Positions 30,436 through 40,495 of a stretch of 64,000 nt of DNA are shown one piece after another. The stretch is from the NCBI GenBank assembly GCA_003134815.1, contig PLCO01000009.1, positions 189,010 through 253,009 of the forward strand. The letters run 5' to 3'. The position numbers and the translations under genes are program-made. The first letter of the stretch is position 1, and each line of letters begins with the position of its first letter. The DNA comes from Acidobacteriaceae bacterium (GTDB lineage: Bacteria; Acidobacteriota; Terriglobia; Terriglobales; Acidobacteriaceae). The notes under the pieces were generated by a model, which worked only from the letters and a program-made list of their open reading frames with translations, was not told the origin of the DNA and did no database searches.

Positions 30436-30933
30436 GTGCCCAGCATTCACATAACGATTTCTGGCAGCATGGTGGCTTTGTACGCTGCGGTTGTATCCAC
30501 GATAACCGGCAGTGTGCAACTGTGGCATTTCTTTCGCGACAGGGCCCGGATAAAACTCACAGTTCAACGAAACATGGAAATTATTGGGGGCCCTATACAT
30601 CGAAAAGGATTGACGATAATTCGCGTGTCCAATCGTGGCCGCCGACCTGTGACGATCACCTCTGTGGGTGCTCAGCGCATCTTTCCAGACACGCACATCG
30701 TCATTCCAGAATGTACTCCGCAACTGCCGTATGAACTGACGGAGGGAAAGAGCTTGATGGCGATTATCCCTCCATGCGATTTGGATTTTTCAAGAATAGC
30801 TTTGTGGGAAGCCTTTGACGCCGTGGGTCGCCCGTACCAGCTGTATGTGGCTCGGTGGTGCATCCGGACGATGTCGCGAGTGCGATGGCGGCTCAAATGG
30901 ATGCAGGACAAGAAGAAGAAACGAACGGCCTGA
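30436..30933 (+). CDS. hypothetical membrane-anchored protein
   Basis: N-terminal TM MPSIHITISGSMVALYAAVVSTITGSVQLWHFF; good codon structure. Confidence 0.6.
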   Translation: MPSIHITISGSMVALYAAVVSTITGSVQLWHFFRDRARIKLTVQRNMEIIGGPIHRKGLTIIRVSNRGRRPVTITSVGAQRIFPDTHIVIPECTPQLPYELTEGKSLMAIIPPCDLDFSRIALWEAFDAVGRPYQLYVARWCIRTMSRVRWRLKWMQDKKKKRTA

Positions 30934-30955
30934 GTAAATGCGGAACGGAGCACAA

Positions 30956-31426
30956 ATGAGAGTTAGACTTGCATTCAGCTTAATTTGCTTGTTTTTTCTG
31001 TTCGCTTTGCTGCCAACAGCGAATGCCCAGACCGTGAGTGGAAATAGCGACCTGGCCTCCGCTGTTGGTAAGTGGAAAGAGTCGAATGAGGGCGTGAGTC
31101 TGTTCTGTGCTCGCGTGACGACTCAAAAGGCAGTGATAGAAGGTAACAGCAGGGGGGTCTGTTTCCTGACTGAAGCGCAAGCCGACGCAAAAGACTCTGT
31201 CGTTATTTCCACGAATGCCTATCCTGTTGCAAGTTGGGACGACCATACTCTCAGTGCGGTAACGGAACTTTATGTAGACAAGAATGGGGACCAAACCAGC
31301 AAGACCAGCCTTGGTGCAATCAAGCTTGTATTCCGCCTAGTCCTAAACCTCGATACACATCAGTTGACGAAGTTTGTTGAGGCGAGCACTGGTAACACTG
31401 TTGGATATCATCTTGTGGGGCAGTAA
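30956..31426 (+). CDS. hypothetical secreted protein
   Basis: Signal peptide MRVRLAFSLICLFFLFALLPTANAQ. Confidence 0.6.
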   Translation: MRVRLAFSLICLFFLFALLPTANAQTVSGNSDLASAVGKWKESNEGVSLFCARVTTQKAVIEGNSRGVCFLTEAQADAKDSVVISTNAYPVASWDDHTLSAVTELYVDKNGDQTSKTSLGAIKLVFRLVLNLDTHQLTKFVEASTGNTVGYHLVGQ

Positions 31427-31460
31427 GGGCATGCGTCCTCAGCTGATCGGGTTTTCATGG

Positions 31461-31805
31461 TCAGTCCTTGCGGCCGGGAGCTGCAAGGCCCAGAAAAACC
31501 AGGATGGCGCGGTTCAGCCGCACTATATCCTCATCGCTGAGGCGGCCGGCTCTGGCTCCAATCCTCGACTTGGGAACGGTGGAGATCTTATCGACCATCA
31601 AACGGCAGACGGCGCGAAGTCCATTGCTCGTGCTGGGCTCAACTGCCAACCGGAACAACGGTGCATCGATTGCATCCGTCGTGAATGCGCAAATGGCGAT
31701 CGATTCCGTCCTGTCAAAGCGGTCGTCTTGAAGAATCACCGCCGGGCGGGGCTTTCCTGCGTAGTCCTTGCCGCCGGCAACGGTCCAGATTTCGCCGCGC
31801 TTCAT
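31461..31805 (-). CDS. MazF/PemK-family endoribonuclease toxin
   Basis: MKRGEIWTVAGGKDYAGKPRPAVILQDDRFDRTESIAICAFTTD; ATGA overlap with antitoxin. Confidence 0.92.
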   Translation of the reverse strand: MKRGEIWTVAGGKDYAGKPRPAVILQDDRFDRTESIAICAFTTDAIDAPLFRLAVEPSTSNGLRAVCRLMVDKISTVPKSRIGARAGRLSDEDIVRLNRAILVFLGLAAPGRKD

Positions 31806-32038
31806 GCGCTGTCCCAATCGGAAACGGCGTCGATGAACACCTGGTCGCCCTTTGCGCGCGGACTTCTCGCCACGGCAAGGGACTGGCGGCGCGCTTCCTT
31901 TGCGAACGCAGGGAGACGAACGTCAGGCACCCAGATCTGAATGGGCCTGAGTCCCTGCCGGCGAAGCCGTTGACGGTGTGCCCTTACCTTGTCCCGAGAC
32001 GGCGGGGCTTGAGATCGTATCGGCACATTCACCTCCAT
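31802..32038 (-). CDS. MazE-family (DUF3018-like) antitoxin
   Basis: RDKVRAHRQRLRRQGLRPIQIWVPDVRLPAFAKEARRQSLAVARS; likely true start GTG at 32026 downstream of GGAGG. Confidence 0.85.
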   Translation of the reverse strand: MEVNVPIRSQAPPSRDKVRAHRQRLRRQGLRPIQIWVPDVRLPAFAKEARRQSLAVARSPRAKGDQVFIDAVSDWDSA

Positions 32039-32056
32039 AGGTTACATGTAACCTAT
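32037..32056. promoter_or_regulatory. perfect 20-bp palindrome, candidate autoregulatory operator of mazEF
   Basis: ATAGGTTACATGTAACCTAT immediately upstream of antitoxin RBS. Confidence 0.75.
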
Positions 32057-32123
32057 CACGATTCGTCTCCTTGGCTCAAGCCTGCTGCGGTTCTCATTTC
32101 CATTGACCGCTGGCCAAGTAAGG

Positions 32124-33155
32124 TCAGGCTATTGCGTCCCGCAGCCAGACGGCGGCGTCGAAGCTGTGCGCGCAGGTGTAGCCTTCGTCTGTGTATAGCT
32201 CGATGGCCTCGGCATTGGCTTCAGTGACCGTGAGAGAGATTTCCGAGGCTCCCAGACGCGTAAAGCTGTGGGCGGCCTGGGCCAGAAGCATTCGGGCCAG
32301 ACCGCGACGGCGGAACGCGGGATGAACGCAGACCTGGGTCAGGTGCCCGCTCTGCGAGCTGACCCGAGAGCCGAGCACGAGGGCTGCTAGTTCGCGGCTG
32401 GCTCGTTCCACGACGACGAATGACGCCGGCTGAGAAAAAGTGCCGCAGCCGGCATAGTGGACGATGTTGTTGAGGAAGCGCATAGAGCCGTGTACCGAGC
32501 GATATTGGTCGTTGATCAAGCTGTCAGGATGGTCGCGGTAGGCTTCACAGATGAGCCGCGCAGCCGGGGCGAGATCTGCCTCGCGCCACGGGCGAAATTC
32601 CAGATTGGCGGGAAGAATCACCTGCGGTGGCTTCGAATCACCGCGCAACTGTTGCACCAGAAAGAGTCTGCGAAAGATCTCGAACCCGGCTTCGCCGAAG
32701 ATTGTGCCGTAGGCGCCCGAGGAATGAAGAAGCAATTGCGCTTCAATGCGCTCGACGTGCGGAGAGTTGAGCAACAACTCCAGAAGATGGCGGAGCAGTG
32801 TTTGTTCAATGGGGGAAGACTGGGCGGAAGGAGAATCCGCGGCATGAGAAGACGCGGTGGGCGCTGCACCGGCGCCGTTCGACTGGCTGGGCAGCGCGAA
32901 GACATCACCGATGACGGCCTTGGTCTCTTCATACACGCAGAAGACGTAGCCCATTACGCGGCCGGAGGCAAGCGCTGCGTAGCCGGGGAGCATGTGATTG
33001 TCAAGATACTGCATGAGCAAGCGCGACGAAGCCTGGTAGTCCCAATGGAGACGGCGCTGCCACAACTCACCTTCCGCCTCCAGCACCGGCCGCAGGATGG
33101 GAGCCGCGAAGTGCCGCAGGTCAAGGATTTCGAACGCGTTTGCGGATGTCTGCAT
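32124..33155 (-). CDS. GNAT-family N-acetyltransferase
   Basis: LTQVCVHPAFRRRGLARMLLAQAAHSFTRLGASEISLTVTEANAEAIELYTDEGY. Confidence 0.9.
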   Translation of the reverse strand: MQTSANAFEILDLRHFAAPILRPVLEAEGELWQRRLHWDYQASSRLLMQYLDNHMLPGYAALASGRVMGYVFCVYEETKAVIGDVFALPSQSNGAGAAPTASSHAADSPSAQSSPIEQTLLRHLLELLLNSPHVERIEAQLLLHSSGAYGTIFGEAGFEIFRRLFLVQQLRGDSKPPQVILPANLEFRPWREADLAPAARLICEAYRDHPDSLINDQYRSVHGSMRFLNNIVHYAGCGTFSQPASFVVVERASRELAALVLGSRVSSQSGHLTQVCVHPAFRRRGLARMLLAQAAHSFTRLGASEISLTVTEANAEAIELYTDEGYTCAHSFDAAVWLRDAIA

Positions 33156-33345
33156 TCCTTCTCAATCTAACGCCTGGCTGCATTGCTTCATGGCCTATAC
33201 GCATGTGGGACGCGCTGGTTGCTCCTGAGACCACTCGAATCAAAAAAGAGGCTGGAAAAATTCTCGCTGAGCGAGCGGCGCGCTCGGAAAGACCCTTTCG
33301 GCAACTTTGACACGAGATCGCTTGCCGCCGCAAGCTGACGGACAT

Positions 33346-35166
33346 TTATTTGCTGCTTACGAGGTAAACTTCCAACCCCTGTTCCGGCCACGCGAAGAGT
33401 TGCTGATACTGGCGGCCCTCAAGAAGCTCGCTCAGCGCAAGCTGTGTGTCAAGATCCACGCCGTGGCGCCCCTGGATTCGCGCAACAAGGATGTGCTGGC
33501 CATCGGGCACGCCACTGTCGTCGTAGTTCACGACCTCGTGGTTGCGATAGAACGAGAGCCCGAACTCAGCGTCACGACGAACTCGGAAAACAGCAACAGT
33601 CTCGCTTGCAGAGACCTGTTCTCCGATTCGCTGAGCCAGCGGCCGCGCGGAATAAGTGCGATCGAGAAGATGGATGACGCGCTTGGTTGAATCGAGTCCC
33701 GGAATGCCAAAGAACGGGCCAACACCGTAAACGAAAAGGACGAGCACGAAGAGGATGCCACACGTACCAGTCCGGAGCCGGGCTACGCCGAAGCCTTTTG
33801 TGACAACCAGAATCAAAAGGGCCGCACCAATGGCAGCCAAAGAGGCCGCAACGATTGCGTGGGCAGGCGGCATGGCTGCGGAGCGAGCCAGCGACGCGGC
33901 TGCGCCATGTACGACAAACCATGGCAGAAGAAGCGCAACTATCGTCATCGCGCCACACAGCGCGGCATGGCCGAGAAGAATCCAGCGGTTCAATCCGGGC
34001 TGCCTGCGGCGATAAAGGTAGTCTCCGGTGAGAATGGTGATGGGCGGGATAGCGGGAAGAATGTAGCCGGGGAGCTTGGATTGCGAAAAGGAGAAGAAGA
34101 CCACGGGAATGAAGGCCCACAGCACCAGGAACTCAGGAAATGCGTCGCCGGGTCGCGTGGGCAAAGGCTTTCCTGCCCGGGAATGGCGCAGCCGCCACTC
34201 GGCCACCGAAGTAAGAATGCCGTCGACGAGGGCGCGCACCGCTATCACAGTCCACGGCATCAAGCCGAGCACCATCACCGCCAGGTAATACCAGAACGGC
34301 TGGCTATGCTGGTAGCGGTCGGTTGCGAAGCGTTGCAGGTTGTGCTCGAGGAAGAACTCGCGAAAGAAAGTCGGATTCTGATGCTGAACGGCAATGAACC
34401 ATGGCAGCACCATGGCAAAGTAGAGCAGCACTCCCGGCCACCAGAACGAGCGCAGAATTATGTTCCACTCGCGGCGCAGAAAGGCAAATGCAGCGATGAT
34501 GAGAAACGCGAGGAGAGGCGCGACCGGCCCTTTGGCGAGTGTCGCCAATCCCGTAAAGAAATAAATATCGTAGAGCCAGAACTTGGAATTGGTTTCATAC
34601 CATGCGTACCAGCCGAGCAGACCGATGGCCAACGGCGCGGCCATCTGCATATCGGTAGAGGCTCCCCGCGCGAAGGCCATCATACCGGCGCAGGAGACCG
34701 TGATGAGCGCCGCATCAAGATGGCCCCCGGGCCGGAATCGCTTCATGTGTAGATAAATGAGCGCGGCCATGATGAAGGCGAAGGTAAACGACGGCAGGCG
34801 TGCAGCCCAATCGTGAACGCCAAAGTCCTGGAAGACGAACATCGCACGCCAGTAATAGAGCGCAGGCTTCTCCAGCCACGGATGTCCATATAGGTAAGGC
34901 GTTACGCAGGCGCTGAGCCGCTCTTTGAGCGTGCCCGCAGCGTCGAAGCGCACCAGCATTTCGTGTGCGATTTGCGCATAGCGTGGTTCATCCGCGCCCA
35001 CCAGCCCCAGGCCATCGCCACCGAGGAACGGCGTAACCCCATAGACCAGGAAAAATACGCTGGATGCAAGAAAGACAGCCGCCTCAATGATGGTGGACCG
35101 GCGAGGCATGCACCACTGCCGGCGCGCGGCTTTTTCCGGAACCGGCGGTTCCACGGAATTCTCCAT
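33346..35166 (-). CDS. ArnT/GT39-like membrane glycosyltransferase
   Basis: GADEPRYAQIAHEML...PWLEKPALYYWRAM, multi-TM, FSQSKLPGYILPAIPP. Confidence 0.88.
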   Translation of the reverse strand: MENSVEPPVPEKAARRQWCMPRRSTIIEAAVFLASSVFFLVYGVTPFLGGDGLGLVGADEPRYAQIAHEMLVRFDAAGTLKERLSACVTPYLYGHPWLEKPALYYWRAMFVFQDFGVHDWAARLPSFTFAFIMAALIYLHMKRFRPGGHLDAALITVSCAGMMAFARGASTDMQMAAPLAIGLLGWYAWYETNSKFWLYDIYFFTGLATLAKGPVAPLLAFLIIAAFAFLRREWNIILRSFWWPGVLLYFAMVLPWFIAVQHQNPTFFREFFLEHNLQRFATDRYQHSQPFWYYLAVMVLGLMPWTVIAVRALVDGILTSVAEWRLRHSRAGKPLPTRPGDAFPEFLVLWAFIPVVFFSFSQSKLPGYILPAIPPITILTGDYLYRRRQPGLNRWILLGHAALCGAMTIVALLLPWFVVHGAAASLARSAAMPPAHAIVAASLAAIGAALLILVVTKGFGVARLRTGTCGILFVLVLFVYGVGPFFGIPGLDSTKRVIHLLDRTYSARPLAQRIGEQVSASETVAVFRVRRDAEFGLSFYRNHEVVNYDDSGVPDGQHILVARIQGRHGVDLDTQLALSELLEGRQYQQLFAWPEQGLEVYLVSSK

Positions 35167-35170
35167 CTCC

Positions 35171-35219
35171 GGCAATACTCCAGTTCCCGCAATATTCGAG
35201 TTCCGTCAATACTTTGGGG
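35171..35219. repeat. 17-bp x ~2.9 tandem array upstream of GT39 start
   Basis: ggcaatactccagttcc|cgcaatattcgagttcc|gtcaatactttgggg. Confidence 0.8.
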
Positions 35220-35366
35220 GGAGCGTGAACAGCCTGCCCCGAGCAGGACGAAAGCCTTCATTTCTTGCAGGGCGGATGGGGGAACCCGGCCGGGCCTGCG
35301 CGTCCTTCGCGCTTCCGAGCGGCGCGAAGATTCTTATCAGGCTCGGCAGGGTTAAGGCTAACAGAT

Positions 35367-35825
35367 TCAGGCGGGTGAATTTGCATCTGCGGGGCCCGTT
35401 TTCGGTGAGCTTTGAGGCCGCCCGGAAGCCTTGGGCGAACCGCCAACCGAAGGGCTGGATTTGCGTCCCCGGCTCATCAGTTCCTCAATGCGGGCCTGGA
35501 AGCGGCCCGACCTGTCGGCGAGGAAACTGAGTTCAGGCACATGGCGTACGCCCATCCGCTCTTTCAATTCGCTGCGAATATAACCCTTGGCCGCCTCGAG
35601 ACCGGCAATGGTTTGCGCTTCGGACTTGACGATATCCTTTACCGTGCTATCAATGGCGACGTAAACGCGAGCCGATTTTCCGCCAGGATTGAGTGCCACT
35701 TCGCTTACGTGGCAGAAGTCGATGCGCGGATCGGAGAGCTCGCCTTCGATCATTGCGCCGATTTCTTCCTTCAGCGTCTCCGCCACCCGGTTCTGATGAT
35801 GTTTCCTTGCTCTGTGCTCCGGCAT
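35367..35825 (-). CDS. rbfA: ribosome-binding factor A
   Basis: RKHHQNRVAETLKEEIGAMIEGELSDPRIDFCHVSEVALNPGGKSARVYVAI...YIRSELKERMGVRHVPELSFLAD. Confidence 0.93.
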   Translation of the reverse strand: MPEHRARKHHQNRVAETLKEEIGAMIEGELSDPRIDFCHVSEVALNPGGKSARVYVAIDSTVKDIVKSEAQTIAGLEAAKGYIRSELKERMGVRHVPELSFLADRSGRFQARIEELMSRGRKSSPSVGGSPKASGRPQSSPKTGPADANSPA

Positions 35826-36009
35826 GGCGCCCCCCCTCGATTCCCACGGGCGAAGAGCTGACCGTGGGCCGCTTGCTGGCTCAAACCACTCAGGATAACA
35901 GACAGGAAAATTTCGGGCACGAAACTTGCGGGCGAGACTCGCACGCGTGTGCTGGATGGCCGGCTGCTGAGCTGTTGCCTTGAAAGCTCCGCGATGGGCG
36001 GACGAGCGG

Positions 36010-38247
36010 CTAGGCTGAGAAGTCCACGGCAACAACTTCATGCAACCCGATCGACGGCGTCTCGAGAAAAATCGTGTCGCGCTCGGTGCGGTAAGGTACA
36101 TCTCTCGCGGCAACAAGCAGGTGAACGCGCCTGACGCGCTTGCCCTCCGGAATCCGCAACGAGATTTTTTGCGCGGTGATGGGAATGATTTCCCGTACCG
36201 GACCTTTCATCATCATGGGATTCGTGAGGTTGACGAGGTGGAGGGTTATCGAGTTCGTCTGCTCCCACACAGCCAGGTCCAGGACGCCTTTACCCTCGAC
36301 CGTCACGGCAGGTGCTTCGTTGGTTGCCCAGTCGACTGCGTTGCGCAGCAGCTTGCCGTGATCGGTGCTTAGGACCTGCCAAAAAGTGCGATCGATGTCG
36401 CCGGGGAAATAAACCACGCGGCCGCTTCCGATGGTCTGCAAATAGACCCCGGGTTGATGCGTGGCGCCGGGCCGCGTGAAGACCGACTCCATGGGCAAAT
36501 CAGGATACGGCGGGACGATTCTAAGCGGCGTGAATTGACCGAAAGCAGCGGGTGTTACGTTCACCTGATTTGCTGCATTGATGATGCGGCCGGCGTCCGC
36601 GAATCCGCGAAGCAATGGATGAATTGCGTCGGTCAATGGGTCCTGTTCCAGGCTCAAATAGGAATTGAGCATGTTGTTTTCGACTTTGGCGGCGTAGGAC
36701 GCTCCAAAAAGCGAGGCCAGGCCGAAGTCCTTTCGCCGCACGCCCCACTCGTCATAGAGAGAGGTCTCGAAGGTTGCAACCAGGCCGCCGCCTGCCTGAA
36801 CAAACTTGCAGAGGCTTGCGCACTGCTCGTCAGACAGCGCGGCAATGTTGGGAAGGATCAACGTGCGGAACGGCGCAAGATGCTCTGCGTCGAGGCAGCG
36901 GTCGTGGACCATCTCAAACGGAACACGCGCCTCGACCAGCGCTTGATAGAACCCCAACGCCGGCTCGTCGATCTTTTCGCGAGCCTGTTCTCCGCCGTAG
37001 AACAACGCGCTCTGCTGCGAATAAACGAGACCGACTCGCGCAAGCGGGCGAATGTTTCTCAGATATTGCTCGTTGGCATAGTGCCAGTCAAATATTTCCT
37101 TGACCACCGGCAGCCAGCGCTTATCAATTGGTTTGGCGTTGAATTTGATGAACCACGGCCGGAGTCCCTGCGCAACACCGTCGGCAACCCAAAGACGAAT
37201 TTCATCGTCGCTCTGCACCGAATCTTTCCAGCGATGCTCATCTTCGACGCCGACGTTGAACATGCCCGCGATGGCTCTCGGTCCCATGGTCGCGCGATAT
37301 TCCTTGCCGTTTTTTCCGTTGGCCCAAGGAGCCATGAGCCCACGACGGCCCTGGCGATCGGCAACCATCATCGGCGCAAGTTCGGCGATCGTCTTCATAT
37401 CGAGATCGCTGAGCGCGCCACCACCGGCGTTGGCAATGTAGCTTGCGCCGGGATTGATGGCCCTGATTTTCTCGTTCCACAAACGCCAGAGATCGAATAA
37501 CCGGTTCTGGCGCCAGACAATATATTGCTTGCGCGCCCGGTCCTGCGGGTCGTTGGTGCGCGGCAGGTCGAGTCCTGAAGCTTCATGGAAATTCTGTCGG
37601 CAGTGCTCGCAATAGCACATGCCACTGCCCGCCCAGCGGTTGGTGAAGATGCCATCGGGTTTGTACATGCGCATAATCTCTTCATGCACAGTGGTCATGA
37701 ATTCGAAGTTGTAAGGACCGAGAGCGCAGGTCTCCCAATAGCGGGGATCGGAGGGATGGCGCACGGGCTGGCCGCTTGCGTCCACGCGAATCCAGTCAGG
37801 GTGCGCGTCGTAAACCTTCTGCCAGCAGGCGTGCGCGTCGGTGCGAGCGATCACGTTCATGCCTATGGCGCGGCAGCCGGCCAGCAAGTCGCCAAAGGCG
37901 TCGCGATCGCCTAGCCACGCGCTGCGCTGCTGCAATGGAATCTGAGTAGGATAAAACGCAACGACGCCGCCGGCGCTGAGGCACGCGCCATCGGCATGGA
38001 CACTGCGAAAATAATCGAGCCAAAACTGCTGGTCGTAGTTGCCGGGATCGTCCTCGACAAACGCAAGCTGAGCCCAGCGCATGGGCCGGTTGTACCAGCC
38101 GGTTGTTTCGGTCGGGGCCGATTCGCCCGGGGCCGCCGCTTCCGCGGTCCCAGCCGCCACGTAGACTTCCTTCGCCGTAATCGCCGGCAAAAGACATCCT
38201 GTTGCTGCAAGCGCCGATCCCTTTACAAATTCTCTGCGACTGCTCAT
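36010..38247 (-). CDS. Tat-exported glycoside-hydrolase-like protein (beta-galactosidase trimerisation-like region)
   Basis: MSSRREFVKGSALAATGCLLPAITA; TIM-barrel-like PDGIFTNRWAGSGMCYCEHCRQNFHEASGLDLP. Confidence 0.7.
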   Translation of the reverse strand: MSSRREFVKGSALAATGCLLPAITAKEVYVAAGTAEAAAPGESAPTETTGWYNRPMRWAQLAFVEDDPGNYDQQFWLDYFRSVHADGACLSAGGVVAFYPTQIPLQQRSAWLGDRDAFGDLLAGCRAIGMNVIARTDAHACWQKVYDAHPDWIRVDASGQPVRHPSDPRYWETCALGPYNFEFMTTVHEEIMRMYKPDGIFTNRWAGSGMCYCEHCRQNFHEASGLDLPRTNDPQDRARKQYIVWRQNRLFDLWRLWNEKIRAINPGASYIANAGGGALSDLDMKTIAELAPMMVADRQGRRGLMAPWANGKNGKEYRATMGPRAIAGMFNVGVEDEHRWKDSVQSDDEIRLWVADGVAQGLRPWFIKFNAKPIDKRWLPVVKEIFDWHYANEQYLRNIRPLARVGLVYSQQSALFYGGEQAREKIDEPALGFYQALVEARVPFEMVHDRCLDAEHLAPFRTLILPNIAALSDEQCASLCKFVQAGGGLVATFETSLYDEWGVRRKDFGLASLFGASYAAKVENNMLNSYLSLEQDPLTDAIHPLLRGFADAGRIINAANQVNVTPAAFGQFTPLRIVPPYPDLPMESVFTRPGATHQPGVYLQTIGSGRVVYFPGDIDRTFWQVLSTDHGKLLRNAVDWATNEAPAVTVEGKGVLDLAVWEQTNSITLHLVNLTNPMMMKGPVREIIPITAQKISLRIPEGKRVRRVHLLVAARDVPYRTERDTIFLETPSIGLHEVVAVDFSA

Positions 38248-38410
38248 GGTGCAGGCTCCCGTGACTCTGCCATTTCAACACGGGAGACCGGTTGTGGGAA
38301 GCTCTCCAAAAGCGCTCGCGCAACGAAATAGCGAGCCGGAGCATTGAAAAGAAGGTCATGGACTGGTACTCTCATCTGTCCCGGTGAACCGCCGGGACGG
38401 CAGGCACGGC

Positions 38411-39583
38411 ATGGCCTTCAAGTTTCAGGGTTTCGACTTTCTGCATCTCGATGCGAGCCTGACGGAAGAGGAGCTCCTCGTTCGGCGGACAGCGCGCGAT
38501 TTTGTTGACGCGAACGTGACTCCGATTATCGAGGGCTGCTTTCGCGAGGGACGATTTCCGCGCGAGCTGGTTCCGCTGATGGGCAAGCTGGGATTTTATG
38601 GCGCCAACCTTGAAGGCTACGGCTGCGCCGGGATGCAAAATGTGGAATATGGCCTGGTGTTGCAGGAATTGGAGCGCGGCGACTCTGGCCTGCGAAGCTT
38701 TGTCAGCGTGCAATCGGCGCTGGTGATGTATCCAATCTTCACTTTCGGGTCAGAGGAACAAAAGAGCACCTGGCTGCCAGCCTTGGCCACGGGCGAAATG
38801 CTCGGCTGCTTCGGGCTGACAGAGCCGGGCTTCGGATCGAACCCTGCGGGGATGACTACTCGCGCGCGCAAGTCAGGCGACGAATATATTTTGAACGGCG
38901 AGAAGATGTGGATCACGTCGGGATCGATCGCCGATGTGGCAATTATCTGGGCCAAGGCAGAGGACGATCAAGTACGCGGATTTCTTGTCGAGACCGACCG
39001 CCCGGGATTTTCAGCGAACGATATTCACGGCAAATGGTCATTGCGCGCGTCGGTAACGAGCAGCCTGACTCTGCAAGATGTGAAAGTGCCCGCGGCGAAT
39101 CTGTTGCCTGGAGCGGATAACCTGAAAGCCGCCCTCATGTGCCTGAACCAGGCGCGCTACGGAATCAGCTGGGGCGCGATTGGCGCGGCGATGGACTGTT
39201 ATTCGACGGCGCTCAACTACTCCAAAGCCAGAAAGCAATTCCACGATCAGCCGATCGCGAGCCACCAGCTTGTGCAGGAGAAGCTGGTGTGGATGGCCAG
39301 CGAAATCTCAAAGGCACAGTTGCTCTCGCTGCACGTGGGCCGGCTCAAAGACGCTGGCAAAGTTGGCTACGAGCACATTTCAATGGCCAAACGAAACAAC
39401 GTGTGGATGGCGCTTGAGTGTGCCCGGCTGGCGCGCGACATTCTCGGCGCGAACGGCGTTACGGACGACTATCCGATCATGCGGCACAGCATGAATCTGG
39501 AATCAGTGAAGACGTATGAGGGCACGCACGATATTCACACGCTGATTCTGGGACAGAACCTGACGGGGATCGGAGCGTACTAA
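38411..39583 (+). CDS. acyl-CoA dehydrogenase, glutaryl-CoA dehydrogenase type
   Basis: CFGLTEPGFGSNPAGMTTRARKSGDEYILNGEKMWITSGSIADVAI, ILGANGVTDDYPIMRHSMNLESVKTYEGTHDIHTLILGQ. Confidence 0.92.
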   Translation: MAFKFQGFDFLHLDASLTEEELLVRRTARDFVDANVTPIIEGCFREGRFPRELVPLMGKLGFYGANLEGYGCAGMQNVEYGLVLQELERGDSGLRSFVSVQSALVMYPIFTFGSEEQKSTWLPALATGEMLGCFGLTEPGFGSNPAGMTTRARKSGDEYILNGEKMWITSGSIADVAIIWAKAEDDQVRGFLVETDRPGFSANDIHGKWSLRASVTSSLTLQDVKVPAANLLPGADNLKAALMCLNQARYGISWGAIGAAMDCYSTALNYSKARKQFHDQPIASHQLVQEKLVWMASEISKAQLLSLHVGRLKDAGKVGYEHISMAKRNNVWMALECARLARDILGANGVTDDYPIMRHSMNLESVKTYEGTHDIHTLILGQNLTGIGAY

Positions 39584-40386
39584 GGGGAGTTAGTCTCTTT
39601 GTACTGTGAGTGTGTTTCGTCCTCCAAGGCGCCTGCTAATGCCCACGGCCCGCCCCAAAGGCCGACGGCGATGAAGAGACTCGACCACTCATCGGGATCG
39701 GTGATGGCGCCAGGAATGTGGTAGAAGCCGAGCGTGCGCGGGATGTGCAGCGTGAGCACCCAGATCGCGAACATGAGGCCGATCGTAATCCAGCTCCAGC
39801 GCTCGAGAATTCCCAAACCGATTCCGACGCCGGCTGCAATGAAAACGACGCCAAAAAACGCAACCAAGAAAATGTGCAGGGGGATCCAGCCGGGAATGAG
39901 CGAGCCGATGAAGACGAGACCGAGAAAATGGTCGACGCCGAAGACGATCATCGCGATTCCGATGACGGCGCGGCAGGCAATGGAGAGACCCTTCGGCGAG
40001 GCTGACGGGCCGGGCAAGAGAAGCGCGATGCAGGCGAGCGAGAGCGGTTCAAAGACCACGGTACGAAGGCCCATGTCTCCGGGATGAGCGATGTACACAG
40101 GCAGGACGTGAACCAGCGTCCAGAAGATGTAAGTCACGCCCAGCGTATAGGCGGATGCGCGACGCCAGCGCTGAGTCAATAGGCCGACGCCACAGGCGAC
40201 CCAGAGAGCGCCGAAGAGAATGACGAGCCACGGAATCGACGGCAAGAAAGGAAGAACGGGCATGGAGTGGGAGTTCTCGCCGAGCGACGAATACGAACCG
40301 CGGGCGCAGACGATATTCTCCGCGCCGAGGGCGATGATGGAGAAAGAGAATATCCAGCGGCCGGAGCGAAGTAAGGGGTTCATCAT
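39580..40386 (-). CDS. hypothetical integral membrane protein
   Basis: 8-ish hydrophobic segments; convergent with preceding gene, stop codons overlap. Confidence 0.7.
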   Translation of the reverse strand: MMNPLLRSGRWIFSFSIIALGAENIVCARGSYSSLGENSHSMPVLPFLPSIPWLVILFGALWVACGVGLLTQRWRRASAYTLGVTYIFWTLVHVLPVYIAHPGDMGLRTVVFEPLSLACIALLLPGPSASPKGLSIACRAVIGIAMIVFGVDHFLGLVFIGSLIPGWIPLHIFLVAFFGVVFIAAGVGIGLGILERWSWITIGLMFAIWVLTLHIPRTLGFYHIPGAITDPDEWSSLFIAVGLWGGPWALAGALEDETHSQYKETNSP

Positions 40387-40495
40387 ATGCCCAATGAGGC
40401 TCCTGAATTGACGGAGGAGCGTGCGAAAGGCACGCAACGCCGGTCGATTTACTGGCTATCTTTCGGGGGGAGAAGTTCCCTAAATCAAATCCATG

